A stretch of 64,000 bases of DNA from Magicicada septendecula. Lineage: Eukaryota > Arthropoda > Insecta > Hemiptera > Cicadidae. Both the position numbers and the translations under genes were made by a program. How positions within the stretch are numbered: the stretch's first letter is position 1; every line of letters starts with the position of its first letter. Below are positions 1 through 12,559 of this stretch, one piece after another. The stretch lies in assembly GCA_034769895.1 (NCBI GenBank), contig JAWRYS010000707.1, positions 1-64,000 on the forward strand, in the 5' to 3' direction. The notes beneath the pieces are model-generated. The model was not told the origin of the DNA. It saw only the letters and a program-made list of their open reading frames with translations, and did not search any database.

Positions 1-1739
1 TTTTCCTTCTTCTTTTCTACTTGTTCCACTATCTTGCTGTAGAATCTTGGCATTATCGAACTGGTATTCAGGGTTGGTGGGGAAATTAATAAGTTCTTCT
101 ATTGCTCGAGGTGGTGGTTTTTCCATACATTATGGTGTAAGGTGCTTCATTTGTTTTTCTTGCTGGTTAGTTTAATCTTTTCCTTCTTTCTTCCTTCATC
201 AATGCTGTGTCGGTTATCTCTAACATCAGTCCCTTTTCGCAGTAATGTTTACATTTGGCTTACCCATGGTCCATAGGTTGATCTGCACTTGTTGTTCGGA
301 CTACTCTGGTGTTCATAACTAATTCTGTCCTTTGTGGTATAGGGTCTCTGTTTCCTTGTACAACAACTCTTCTAATACTATTATGTCTATTAGTATTCAT
401 TATTACATCAACCGCTTTACCATTTCTTTTGTAGAACAGACATTTCAATGGTACATTTATTATTTGTTGTTTCGTTGATAATTTAGTGTACCTTTCTAAT
501 TTTGGTATATTCCATTTACTTATTGAGTTTTTTCACGTGGGTTACTTGTGGTTTCATAATAAGTTATTTCTAAAATTTTGGTTGACCTCCTCCTATAATC
601 ATGGACATTTATGATTTCTTCATGGCTCGGTCATTGGTAATATTAAACATGTTTATTAATCCATTCTTCATCATCTCGCAATCCTTCTCTTGTATTGATT
701 ACTTTCTTTCTATATATTTTTCTTATTTCTTGGTCTTCTTTTCCATGTATTTATTATTCTCTTTGTCGCTGTTATTTTTATTTGCAGAATAACAGTATAC
801 CTTTGTCTTCTGTAGTTTCTATTTCCTCGCCTACCATCTTCTATTTTCTTATTTCCCGGTTTCCTGTTCTCATTCAATGTTTCTTTAATACCTTCAGAAA
901 CTCTGTCTAGTGTTTCGTTCACCTTCTTGAAAACCATTATTTAATGTTTCCTTGATCTGATCGGTTTTGTAATTTGTTTTCTTCCCATCTCTGATTCATT
1001 TCGCGTTTTTGTCTGCTTTGCTTCTTTATGATACGCTATTAATTGTCGGTTGTATAGTTTCATTGTTACTATCGATTTTGTGGTTCAGTGTTTCTATATC
1101 TTCTTTCATTTGTCTCAAGGTTTCGCTGGTTTTCTCATTACTTCTCTCTATTTTTTTCGCATCTGATCAATTTATTCTCCCTCCTTCATTTTCTGTGTCA
1201 AGGTTTCATTTAATGGCTTTCTATATTTCCATTAATGGTCTGCCTTAAATCTTCCTTAGTTCTGTCCAATTTTTTCTCCTGTTTTTTAAAATTGTCATTA
1301 ATTGACTCAAATTTCTTTATTCAATTCTTCCTTGTTTTCTTGTTTATCCTCCTTTCTTCGTTCTTCCATTTGTTGGAACATTTCCATTAACCTGTCCAAT
1401 TTTGTTTCTTCCGTGGGTCCTGTTTGGCTCTGCTGGGGTTAATAATTCTTCCACATCTTCAACCGATGTTATTTCCCTTCTTCCATTCTGACGTCTTTCT
1501 CGGTCTCCTTTTCTAACTTCTCTGCTTCCTTGTCAGCCTCCTTCTCACGTAGCTTAGTCTGGTGTCTTGTGCTGTATTTTGCCGGTTCCATTTTCTGCAG
1601 CCGCCGCTAGAATCTATAGGGTTTAATTGTATAATTTCTTAATTATTCTAGCCCTACTAATTGGCGTGCCACTTTGTAACTTTCCGATTTATGGGGTTGT
1701 TAATGTCACCCTTAAGCCCCACTGTTGGGATCATCACTT
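1..1739 (-). pseudogene. Partial internal region, array unit 0
   Basis: Same content as 5970-7942, but it begins inside the integrase-tail ORF. Up to about position 1430 it carries many extra single bases relative to the four other copies, for example near 52, 120, 315, 530, 620, 790, 1000 and 1410. These break every ORF that is open in the other copies. From about 1430 to 1739 it matches the others cleanly. The insertion-only pattern at the very start of the window looks more like raw sequence at a contig end than biological decay. Confidence 0.7.
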
Positions 1740-2044
1740 TGCAACTTAGCGTTTTACGTGGGTTGTTAATTTTGTATTATTTGTTATTTACTTTTGTTAA
1801 TATTTAATTAGTGTGCAGCGAGCCGGTTTATACTTTGTCTCAATACTTACTAGTTGACCGTATCTCTCGCCGCTCAGTTCAAATTTTTCCGCCTCGCCAC
1901 CTGATTGGCTCTCGCTGTTTGACCGAGTCGACTTCGTTCACTACAGTATTTTTAATTATCTTGTTGATTCATCCTCTTCGTTCACTTCATAAATATTATT
2001 ATATATATAAACTTTCACAATTGAACTTACTTTTATTTATCTTT

Positions 2045-2555
2045 CCCAAACGTTTCGAGGTGATGTTCCTCTTCCTCAGTGGGATTAAATACTGAATGTC
2101 ATTTTAACAGTATAACGGTTATGGACTGGTGTGTGTGGTGGGGGTTGATGGTGGGAGGGAATTGGCGCTGAGGTTCAAATTGTGTATTTGGATCAATGTA
2201 GCAAATAGTGTATGTGATCTATAATGTAATTGTTCATTTAATATGTTGTTATTCCACACAACATGGAAATATTACACTACTTACCTAAAAGTAGAAAACT
2301 AAACACAGCTGAAAAATTTGAAATATACAGACATCACGCACTACAACCAAACAACATATTAAATGAACAATTACATTATAGATCACATACACTATTCGAT
2401 ACATTGATCCAAACACACAATTTGAACCTCAGCGCCAATTCCGTCCCACCATCAACCCCCACCAAACACACCAGTCCATAACCGTTATACTGTTAAAATG
2501 ACATTCAGTATTTAATCCCACTGAGGAAGAGGAACATCACCTCTAAACGTTTGGG
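2045..2555. repeat. 511-bp palindrome of Penelope-like 3' ends
   Basis: Arm 2045-2250 is the inverted copy of arm 2350-2555 (206 bp each, few mismatches), with a 99-bp spacer. The right arm plus the spacer encodes a Penelope-type C-terminal peptide on the plus strand, followed by a short non-coding 3' tail. The left arm is the same 3' end in reverse. It is present at the same place in all five LTRs, so it predates the amplification. Confidence 0.85.
2263..2481 (+). pseudogene. Penelope-like C-terminal fragment (GIY-YIG side)
   Basis: A 72-codon open frame begins MEILHYLPKSRKLNT and continues through FEIYRHHA and HTLFDTLI. I recognise this as the conserved C-terminal end that follows the GIY-YIG endonuclease in arthropod Penelope-like reverse transcriptases. 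Only this tail survives; there is no reverse transcriptase core nearby. A better preserved relative lies at 28314-28625 and extends further upstream. The ATG is an internal methionine, not a real start. Identical copies occur at 8466-8684, 14669-14887, 20869-21087 and 27073-27291. The family call is from memory of the motif. Confidence 0.6.
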
Positions 2556-5500
2556 AATGATAAATGAAAGTACAGTATTTTTATTTGTTATTTTCCAAAT
2601 TCTTATGTTACCTTTGCTAAAATAATCAAACATACAACAATTTTATCGGTACGAAGATTTATTCAACACTTTCTTTGAATCATCAGGTCAATTACAGTTA
2701 AAATGAAATATACATTTAATATCGCTCCGGCGTTTACAAGTTGCACAGTTGGCAATCCACTCAGTCTAATAGTAGAGACGCTTCATAATGGCGTATGTTG
2801 TTTTTTCTGTTTATTATAAAATTATCTCAGGGTTACGTCCTTTGGACTACAGAAGTTTGATTATCGACTAATAAATGCACATAAATTATAATATTCCTTA
2901 TATCTAATACACAATAGTTGATATTTTAAAACATGAAAAGTAAGTTATTGGCAATGAGAATTCGTGGAAGCCTGGTTAAGTTCTTGTTACCAATTTATGT
3001 TTCTAAAACTATTTCAATATAAAATCAAAATTCAGTGATTGATATTTTTTTTATCGAAAGTGATTGCATAATCAAGTTCAGTTCAAAAGTTAATTTTGTG
3101 ATCTGTGAAGTGAAAATAAGATAGTTCGTTTAGTGTGGGTAATTGAAAGTTTTAGTTGTGGTGAAGTATTTAATTTATACTCATCGATTCCTGGACGTAG
3201 CTTCTCTTGCGAACCTCTTCTGCTTCTGGAACACGTCTAAAAGTCCTTTCTTCTTTGGATTAGCTGAGATTCCCGTTCAAATGGTTGAAATCCAATGTCC
3301 AGCTTCCATCAGTTCTTGTAGATGATCTTCTTCTTCAGGTTGAGTTAGGTCCATTCAGTTCTTCCTCCAGAATTGGTCGGGCATTAAATTAATTTACTTC
3401 CTTCCAAGTTTTGGCCATGATATTTGTTGTATAAATGTTTTAATTACTGGTCATCTCATCAATGGTTCAGTTAAATCTTCTTCTTACACTTCTTCTTTCC
3501 AAATTTGGAAACTTTTAAAGCTTTTAAAATTAATTTGGATTCGAGGGTTTCATACATCCACCCTCTATGCTGGTCAATAATGAAGTAATTAGATTTCAAC
3601 GGTCACTCTATGTAACAACCATGAGTTGCCATAGTTACCTTTCAAATTATACTAGTTCTCAATGGTCAACATCTTATAACATTGTTATAATCTAACGTTT
3701 TATTTCTGTTCAAATATGTCAAAATCCTTTAAATTATGATTACTTCCTTATGCTAGTATTACTATTAATTATACTAACACCATTGTTCTGCTTCTTTACT
3801 AAAGATTATTTTGATACCCCTCATGGTTACTTTTGATTAGTTAATAACATTTTTCTTATTTTCTTATTGATATTTCTTTTGTAATTATTTTTAAACTGAA
3901 TAATATTTATACATTTTTATATCTGATACACTTACTTAATTACTTAAACATTTTATATACTCTAATTGACCCTTGGTTATTGTTTTCTTTTTAAACTTAT
4001 AAAATTCTCTCCTTCATGCTAGGCCTAAAACATAGGTTTCACAATACTCCTATTCCACCTTCTTTATAATTCATAAACTTTATTTATTGGTTCATTGAAC
4101 ATTTTTTTTATAGAAACAGATAAACAAAAAAACATTGGTGCTTTTAACAACACACCTTTTATTATTAAAATATTTCTTACCAGGTTCAAGCATGAAATTA
4201 AACTTCTAACTGTTATTGGTTTCTTGCTTCTATCTCACCTATCTTCTAAGTTAATTAATTCTATGGTTTTTTACAATAATGAAACTTTTATAATAATAAT
4301 TTTTAACAGTACCTTACACAATATAACTCACTTACAAATTCCTTCACTAAAATATATTGTCTGCTTCTCCTGTCTTCCACTCTAATAATTTAACTTTTAC
4401 CTTATTTTTTGTAATTATTAATTTCTATCACTTAACTTTTGGTTTTGAATGATTGTCTTTATTCAGCTCAATTATAACTTACTTGTTTTCTGACTAGTTT
4501 ATATTTTAATAGGGTATTTTTTATTTCTAACTTCCTATCTTATATTTATAAATTCATGTTTCTTTGCTTTTCTTTTAACATACATAATATCTCTAGTTTA
4601 TTTTTTATAGTTTATTTTTTACATTTATGCCCTATCTGTTTTAGTGCATTTACTTTACATATTATTTGTTAGTTACATCTTTGGGTTACTTCTTGGTTTC
4701 TCATTCCTTCCTTCTTGTTTCTATTTTCTTGTTTTCTCCAATCTATTGGGTCAAGTCATAGTCAGTTTCTTAGTCAATTGTTATTTCGTAGTAGGGTCAT
4801 TAATCTTCAAGTTATAAGTTTTTTAACATTTCTTCCTACCTTCAGCTTTTTCTTTTACTAATTAGTGGTATTTTGCGCTATCTTATGTCATGTTACATCA
4901 TGGATCGCCGCCAAAATTGATTATTTCAAAAAATAAAGATTGTTTTTCTGAAATCATCAACATAGTTTATTAAATCAAGTTGTTATTATTATGGAATTCA
5001 TCCATCGTTATTGTTTTCTTTAGTTTATCTTTATTAATTCATGGTTCATGATACTGGAAATGATATTATTCTCCTCCTTTATTCTTTTATTATGAGTGTT
5101 ATCCCTTGTATGTTTTATCTCCCTAAAATTTTCTGCTTTTCCATTCATATAAATTGGTACTAGCCAGAGGGCACATGTGGCTCTATTACTCTGCTATCCA
5201 TTTATACACATTTTGAGTTCAGAGGTCATGCCTATCTACTCAATAAAATCAAATGATTGTTGGACGTATCTCAACATAAAATCATCATATAACAATATTA
5301 ATAATAATAATAGTCGTCTATTTTCGACTCATATAATATAAATATAATAAAACACTCTTGGGATTACTTATTCTGTTTTTTCCCTTATCATGACCTTCTC
5401 TTCTCATTGATTTATTTGGATTCCTTCTCTATGTCTGTGGCAATGTTCTTAACATATTTTGCATGGTTTTTTTGATTTTCTTCATATGATAGTTATTTTG

Positions 5501-5975
5501 TTTGTTATCATTTACCTCCTCATTTATAATTAATATTAGCATTGTAGCTGTTTTCTGGTTTACTTATACATTTTTCATCATTGATAGTCCGTTTAGTACG
5601 TCATTGTCATTCTTTATTTGACTGTCTTGTTGGTTCTTTTTTAGAATGTTAATTCTTTATGATCCCCTTTCACAATAGGGTTTATTTAATGATGTTAAGT
5701 AATGTCATCACTTTTGTTAAATGTTAGTATTTTATTTCAGTTTTTAATGATACTTCATTATAAAAAAATAATTTTTTTTTTCAAAATTTACTTGTTTCAC
5801 TTAATTAGTTTCACTCACTTGGTTGTAAGTTGTTCTTACTTGTATTTTTTGAATTTTGGTAATTATTTATTCTCAGAATTCTTTTTTCATTCATAAATTA
5901 ATTGTTTCAAAATTTTATTTGTAAGCTGTTCTTACTTTTTTAGAATTTGGATAATGTTTTATTCTTACAATTCTT

Positions 5976-6356
5976 TTAACTTTCTTCCACTTCCTCATAA
6001 TATTTCTTCAAAGAAGACTGGTTGTAAGTCCCTTTGATTCTTTTGGTAGTTATTTCACTTATGATATATGTGTTATTATTGTTATTTTTAACAATGATAT
6101 AGGGGCCGTTGTAAAGTAATAATAATTTCTTCGTGATACCTTCTCTTGAACTAGGTAGCTCTCTGTTCCGTATTAACACTTTTTCTCCCTCTTGATATTG
6201 TATTGGTTTAGGTAGGATTTTGTGATATTTTTCCTTCTTCTTTTCTACTTGTTCCACTATCTTGCTGTAGAATCTTGCATTATCGAACTGGTATTCAGGG
6301 TTGGTGGGGAAATTAATAAGTTCTTCTATTGCTCGAGGTGGTGGTTTTCCATACAT
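5976..6356 (-). pseudogene. Integrase C-terminal fragment, copy 1
   Basis: A 126-residue tail of a Ty3/gypsy integrase. It contains the EYQFDNARFYSKIVE segment, the QEGEKVLIRNRELPSS strand and KLLLLYNGPYIIVK, the layout of the small C-terminal domain after the DDE core. It ends SLKKYYEEVEES. The integrase at 57736-58440 shows the same order (EYQFNKIQFHNKIVE, GDKILLKNRELPS, KLLLLYTGPY). The frame stays open upstream for about 16 codons (APYTIMYG) to an in-frame TAA that separates it from the preceding ORF. No catalytic residues remain, so this is a relic of pol carried along in the unit. Confidence 0.75.
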
Positions 6357-6485
6357 TATGGTGTAAGGTGCTTCATTTGTTTTTCTTGCTGGTTAGTTTA
6401 ATCTTTTCCTTCTTTCTTCCTTCATCAATGCTGTGTCGGTTATCTCTAACATCAGTCCCTTTTCGCAGTAATGTTTACATTTGGC

Positions 6486-6899
6486 TTACCCATGGTCCAT
6501 AGGTTGATCTGCACTTGTTGTTCGGACTACTCTGGTGTTCATAACTAATTCTGTCCTTGTGGTATAGGTCTCTGTTTCCTTGTACAACAACTCTTCTAAT
6601 ACTATATGTCTATTAGTATTCATTATTACATCAACCGCTTTACCATTTCTTTTGTAGAACAGACATTTCAATGGTACATTTATTATTTGTTGTTTCGTTG
6701 ATAATTTAGTGTACCTTTCTAATTTTGGTATATTCCATTTACTTATTGAGTTTTTCACGTGGTTACTTGTGGTTTCATAATAAGTTATTTCTAAAATTTT
6801 GGTTGACCTCCTCCTATAATCATGGACATTTATGATTTCTTCATGGTCGGTCATTGGTATATTAAACATGTTTATTAATCCATTCTTCATCATCTCCAA
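6486..6899 (-). CDS. Unassigned ORF of array element, copy 1
   Basis: A 137-residue ORF, not recognised. Its frame is open upstream of the first methionine through EDQEIRKIYRKKVINTRE, overlapping the end of the coiled-coil ORF in another frame. The two may therefore be one protein split by a frameshift or joined by frameshifting. Composition is basic and N/T-rich, without cysteine or histidine pairs, transmembrane segments or a protease triplet. A coiled coil followed by a small alpha/beta domain would fit a LINE ORF1-type RNA-binding domain as well as a gag domain; neither is shown. The ORF is identical in copies 12689-13102 and 18892-19305. Confidence 0.4.
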   Translation of the reverse strand: MEMMKNGLINMFNIPMTDHEEIINVHDYRRRSTKILEITYYETTSNHVKNSISKWNIPKLERYTKLSTKQQIINVPLKCLFYKRNGKAVDVIMNTNRHIVLEELLYKETETYTTRTELVMNTRVVRTTSADQPMDHG

Positions 6900-6940
6900 T
6901 CCTTCTCTTGTATTGATTACTTTCTTTCTATATATTTTTC

Positions 6941-7794
6941 TTATTTCTTGGTCTTCTTTTCCATGTATTTATTATTCTCTTTGTCGCTGTTATTTTTATT
7001 TGCAGATAACAGTATACCTTTGTCTTCTGTAGTTTCTATTTCCTCCCTACCATCTTCTATTTTCTTATTTCCCGGTTTCCTGTTCTCATTCAATGTTTCT
7101 TTAATACCTTCAGAAACTCTGTCTAGTGTTTCGTTCACCTTCTTGAAACCATTATTTAATGTTTCCTTGATCTGATCGGTTTTGTAATTTGTTTCTTCCC
7201 ATCTCTGATTCATTTCCGTTTTTGTCTGCTTTGCTTCTTTATGATACGCTATTAATTGTCGTTGTATAGTTTCATTGTTACTATCGATTTTGTGGTTCAG
7301 TGTTTCTATATCTTCTTTCATTTGTCTCAAGGTTTCGCTGGTTTTCTCATTACTTCTCTCTATTTTTTCGCTGATCAATTTATTCTCCTCCTTCATTTTC
7401 TGTGTCAAGGTTTCATTTAATGCTTCTATATTTCCATTAATGGTCTGCCTTAAATCTTCCTTAGTTCTGTCCAATTTTTTCTCCTGTTTTTTAAAATTGT
7501 CATTAATTGACTCAAATTTCTTATTCAATTCTTCCTTGTTTTCTTGTTTATCCTCCTTTCTTCGTTCTTCCATTTGTTGGAACATTTCCATTAACCTGTC
7601 CAATTTTGTTTCTTCCGTGGTCCTGTTTGGCTCTGCTGGGGTTAATAATTCTTCCACATCTTCAACCGATGTTATTTCCCTTCTTCCATTCTGACGTCTT
7701 TCTCGGTCTCCTTTTCTAACTTCTCTGCTTCCTTGTCAGCCTCCTTCTCACGTAGCTTAGTCTGGTGTCTTGTGCTGTATTTTGCCGGTTCCAT
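6941..7794 (-). CDS. Coiled-coil gag-like ORF in two frames, copy 1
   Basis: The first ATG (7792-7794) opens a 40-codon frame (MEPAKYSTRHQTKLREKEAD...) that stops at 7672. An overlapping frame, open from about 7740 to 6941, encodes more than 238 residues rich in E, K, N and Q with heptad spacing, for example LDRLMEMFQQMEERRKEDKQ and repeated ETLNxxI blocks; this is a long coiled coil. The second frame has no ATG near its start (a GTG sits at 7655-7657), so a frameshift, splice or -1 event must join them. The same arrangement is found in all intact copies. The N-terminus parallels MPHTHRHDTRYKAS of the gag at 61271-61858, also followed by a coiled coil. A nucleocapsid-type CCHC knuckle was not seen. 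Confidence 0.55.
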
Positions 7795-7942
7795 TTTCTG
7801 CAGCCGCCGCTAGAATCTATAGGGTTTAATTGTATAATTTCTTAATTATTCTAGCCCTACTAATTGGCGTGCCACTTTGTAACTTTCCGATTTATGGGGT
7901 TGTTAATGTCACCCTTAAGCCCCACTGTTGGGATCATCACTT

Positions 7943-10900
7943 TGCAACTTAGCGTTTTACGTGGGTTGTTAATTTTGTATTATTTGTTATTTACTTTTGT
8001 TAATATTTAATTAGTGTGCAGCGAGCCGGTTTATACTTTGTCTCAATACTTACTAGTTGACCGTATCTCTCGCCGCTCAGTTCAAATTTTTCCGCCTCGC
8101 CACCTGATTGGCTCTCGCTGTTTGACCGAGTCGACTTCGTTCACTACAGTATTTTTAATTATCTTGTTGATTCATCCTCTTCGTTCACTTCATAAATATT
8201 ATTATATATATAAACTTTCACAATTGAACTTACTTTTATTTATCTTTCCCAAACGTTTCGAGGTGATGTTCCTCTTCCTCAGTGGGATTAAATACTGAAT
8301 GTCATTTTAACAGTATAACGGTTATGGACTGGTGTGTGTGGTGGGGGTTGATGGTGGGAGGGAATTGGCGCTGAGGTTCAAATTGTGTATTTGGATCAAT
8401 GTAGCAAATAGTGTATGTGATCTATAATGTAATTGTTCATTTAATATGTTGTTATTCCACACAACATGGAAATATTACACTACTTACCTAAAAGTAGAAA
8501 ACTAAACACAGCTGAAAAATTTGAAATATACAGACATCACGCACTACAACCAAACAACATATTAAATGAACAATTACATTATAGATCACATACACTATTC
8601 GATACATTGATCCAAACACACAATTTGAACCTCAGCGCCAATTCCGTCCCACCATCAACCCCCACCAAACACACCAGTCCATAACCGTTATACTGTTAAA
8701 ATGACATTCAGTATTTAATCCCACTGAGGAAGAGGAACATCACCTCTAAACGTTTGGGAATGATAAATGAAAGTACAGTATTTTTATTTGTTATTTTCCA
8801 AATTCTTATGTTACCTTTGCTAAAATAATCAAACATACAACAATTTTATCGGTACGAAGATTTATTCAACACTTTCTTTGAATCATCAGGTCAATTACAG
8901 TTAAAATGAAATATACATTTAATATCGCTCCGGCGTTTACAAGTTGCACAGTTGGCAATCCACTCAGTCTAATAGTAGAGACGCTTCATAATGGCGTATG
9001 TTGTTTTTTCTGTTTATTATAAAATTATCTCAGGGTTACGTCCTTTGGACTACAGAAGTTTGATTATCGACTAATAAATGCACATAAATTATAATATTCC
9101 TTATATCTAATACACAATAGTTGATATTTTAAAACATGAAAAGTAAGTTATTGGCAATGAGAATTCGTGGAAGCTTGGTTAAGTTCTTGTTACCAATTTA
9201 TGTTTCTAAAACTATTTCAATATAAAATCAAAATTCAGTGATTGATATTTTTTTTATCGAAAGTGATTGCATAATCAAGTTCAGTTCAAAAGTTAATTTT
9301 GTGATCTGTGAAGTGAAAATAAGATAGTTCATTTAGTGTGGGTAATTGAAAGTTTTAGTTGGGGTGAAGTATTTAATTTATACTCATCGATTCCTGGACG
9401 TAGCTTCTCTTGCGAACCTCTTCTGCTTCTGGAACACGTCTAAAAGTCCTTTCTTCTTTGGATTAGCTGAGATTCCCGTTCAAATGGTTGAAATCCAATG
9501 TCCAGCTTCCATCAGTTCTTGTAGATGATCTTCTTCTTCAGGTTGAGTTAGGTCCATTCAGTTCTTCCTCCAGAATTGGTCGGGCATTAAATTAATTTAC
9601 TTCCTTCCAAGTTTTGGCCATGATATTTGTTGTATAAATGTTTTAATTACTGGTCATCTCATCAATGGTTCAGTTAAATCTTCTTCTTACACTTCTTCTT
9701 TCCAAATTTGGAAACTTTTAAAGCTTTTAAAATTAATTTGGATTCGAGGGTTTCATACATCCACCCTCTATGCTGGTCAATAATGAAGTAATTAGATTTC
9801 AACGGTCACTCTATGTAACAACCATGAGTTGCCATAGTTACCTTTCAAATTATACTAGTTCTCAATGGTCAACATCTTATAACATTGTTATAATCTAACG
9901 TTTTATTTCTGTTCAAATATGTCAAAATCCTTTAAATTATGATTACTTCCTTATGCTAGTATTACTATTAATTATACTAACACCATTGTTCTGCTTCTTT
10001 ACTAAAGATTATTTTGATACCCCTCATGGTTACTTTTGATTAGTTAATAACATTTTTCTTATTTTCTTATTGATATTTCTTTTGTAATTATTTTTAAACT
10101 GAATAATATTTATACATTTTTATATCTGATACACTTACTTAATTACTTAAACATTTTATATACTCTAATTGACCCTTGGTTATTGTTTTCTTTTTAAACT
10201 TATAAAATTCTCTCCTTCATGCTAGGCCTAAAACATAGGTTTCACAATACTCCTATTCCACCTTCTTTATAATTCATAAACTTTATTTATTGGTTCATTG
10301 AACATTTTTTTTATAGAAACAGATAAACAAAAAAACATTGGTGCTTTTAACAACACACCTTTTATTATTAAAATATTTCTTACCAGGTTCAAGCATGAAA
10401 TTAAACTTCTAACTGTTATTGGTTTCTTGCTTCTATCTCACCTATCTTCTAAGTTAATTAATTCTATGGTTTTTTACAATAATGAAACTTTTATAATAAT
10501 AATTTTTAACAGTACCTTACACAATATAACTCACTTACAAATTCCTTCACTAAAATATATTGTCTGCTTCTCCTGTCTTCCACTCTAATAATTTAACTTT
10601 TACCTTATTTTTTGTAATTATTAATTTCTATCACTTAACTTTTGGTTTTGAATGATTGTCTTTATTCAGCTCAATTATAACTTACTTGTTTTCTGACTAG
10701 TTTATATTTTAATAGGGTATTTTTTATTTCTAACTTCCTATCTTATATTTATAAATTCATGTTTCTTTGCTTTTCTTTTAACATACATAATATCTCTAGT
10801 TTATTTTTTATAGTTTATTTTTTACATTTATGCCCTATCTGTTTTAGTGCATTTACTTTACATATTATTTGTTAGTTACATCTTTGGGTTACTTCTTGGT

Positions 10901-12172
10901 TTCTCATTCCTTCCTTCTTGTTTCTATTTTCTTGTTTTCTCCAATCTATTGGGTCAAGTCATAGTCAGTTTCTTAGTCAATTGTTATTTCGTAGTAGGGT
11001 CATTAATCTTCAAGTTATAAGTTTTTTAACATTTCTTCCTACCTTCAGCTTTTTCTTTTACTAATTAGTGGTATTTTGCGCTATCTTATGTCATGTTACA
11101 TCATGGATCGCCGCCAAAATTGATTATTTCAAAAAATAAAGATTGTTTTTCTGAAATCATCAACATAGTTTATTAAATCAAGTTGTTATTATTATGGAAT
11201 TCATCCATCGTTATTGTTTTCTTTAGTTTATCTTTATTAATTCATGGTTCATGATACTGGAAATGATATTATTCTCCTCCTTTATTCTTTTATTATGAGT
11301 GTTATCCCTTGTATGTTTTATCTCCCTAAAATTTTCTGCTTTTCCATTCATATAAATTGGTACTAGCCAGAGGGCACATGTGGCTCTATTACTCTGCTAT
11401 CCATTTATACACATTTTGAGTTCAGAGGTCATGCCTATCTACTCAATAAAATCAAATGATTGTTGGACGTATCTCAACATAAAATCATCATATAACAATA
11501 TTAATAATAATAATAGTCGTCTATTTTCGACTCATATAATATAAATATAATAAAACACTCTTGGGATTACTTATTCTGTTTTTTCCCTTATCATGACCTT
11601 CTCTTCTCATTGATTTATTTGGATTCCTTCTCTATGTCTGTGGCAATGTTCTTAACATATTTTGCATGGTTTTTTTGATTTTCTTCATATGATAGTTATT
11701 TTGTTTGTTATCATTTACCTCCTCATTTATAATTAATATTAGCATTGTAGCTGTTTTCTGGTTTACTTATACATTTTTCATCATTGATAGTCCGTTTAGT
11801 ACGTCATTGTCATTCTTTATTTGACTGTCTTGTTGGTTCTTTTTTAGAATGTTAATTCTTTATGATCCCCTTTCACAATAGGGTTTATTTAATGATGTTA
11901 AGTAATGTCATCACTTTTGTTAAATGTTAGTATTTTATTTCAGTTTTTAATGATACTTCATTATAAAAAAATAATTTTTTTTTTCAAAATTTACTTGTTT
12001 CACTTAATTAGTTTCACTCACTTGGTTGTAAGTTGTTCTTACTTGTATTTTTTGAATTTTGGTAATTATTTATTCTCAGAATTCTTTTTTCATTCATAAA
12101 TTAATTGTTTCAAAATTTTATTTGTAAGCTGTTCTTACTTTTTTAGAATTTGGATAATGTTTTATTCTTACA
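7943..12172 (-). repeat. LTR copy 2 of array element
   Basis: 4230 bp, same limits as LTR 1 and almost identical to it. Sample differences are a G/A change near 9330 and T/G near 9361. It contains the Penelope-derived palindrome at 8248-8758. Confidence 0.7.
8248..8758. repeat. Penelope-derived palindrome, copy 2
   Basis: Same 206-bp arms and 99-bp spacer as 2045-2555. Confidence 0.85.
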
Positions 12173-12178
12173 ATTCTT

Positions 12179-12559
12179 TTAACTTTCTTCCACTTCCTCA
12201 TAATATTTCTTCAAAGAAGACTGGTTGTAAGTCCCTTTGATTCTTTTGGTAGTTATTTCACTTATGATATATGTGTTATTATTGTTATTTTTAACAATGA
12301 TATAGGGGCCGTTGTAAAGTAATAATAATTTCTTCGTGATACCTTCTCTTGAACTAGGTAGCTCTCTGTTCCGTATTAACACTTTTTCTCCCTCTTGATA
12401 TTGTATTGGTTTAGGTAGGATTTTGTGATATTTTTCCTTCTTCTTTTCTACTTGTTCCACTATCTTGCTGTAGAATCTTGCATTATCGAACTGGTATTCA
12501 GGGTTGGTGGGGAAATTAATAAGTTCTTCTATTGCTCGAGGTGGTGGTTTTCCATACAT
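12179..12559 (-). pseudogene. Integrase C-terminal fragment, copy 2
   Basis: Translates identically to 5976-6356; no catalytic core precedes it. Confidence 0.75.

Larger units (their letters stand above)
1740..5969 (-). repeat. LTR copy 1 of array element
   Basis: This is a 4230-bp block that on the plus strand begins TGCAAC and ends CTTACA, so it reads TGTAAG...GCA in the element's sense, with TG/CA termini. Inside the upstream edge on the element strand lies a purine-rich run next to the integrase stop (polypurine-tract candidate). Just beyond the downstream edge lies TGATGATCCCAACAGTGGGG, a weak primer-binding-site candidate. Boundaries come from comparison with the second LTR element, not from a paired LTR, and may be off by a few bases. 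The block is non-coding apart from the Penelope-derived palindrome at 2045-2555; small plus-strand ORFs here are chance ORFs in AT-rich DNA. Confidence 0.65.
5970..7942 (-). mobile_element. Internal region 1 of array element
   Basis: This 1973-bp internal region lies between LTR 1 and LTR 2. In element sense it holds a leader (7795-7942), a gag-like coiled-coil ORF in two frames (7794-6941), an unassigned ORF (6899-6486) and an integrase tail (6356-5976). Protease, reverse transcriptase, RNase H and the integrase catalytic core are absent, so the unit cannot copy itself without help. Confidence 0.75.

Noticed and set aside
1811..2095. 94-codon plus-strand ORF repeated in each LTR (also 8014, 14217, 26621)
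   Set aside because: Overlaps one palindrome arm, has no domain and lies in LTR DNA; its repetition only reflects the array.
7275..7694. Plus-strand ORFs of 139, 75, 70 and 66 codons opposite gag in each unit
   Set aside because: F/S/L-rich shadows of the coiled-coil ORF on the other strand.
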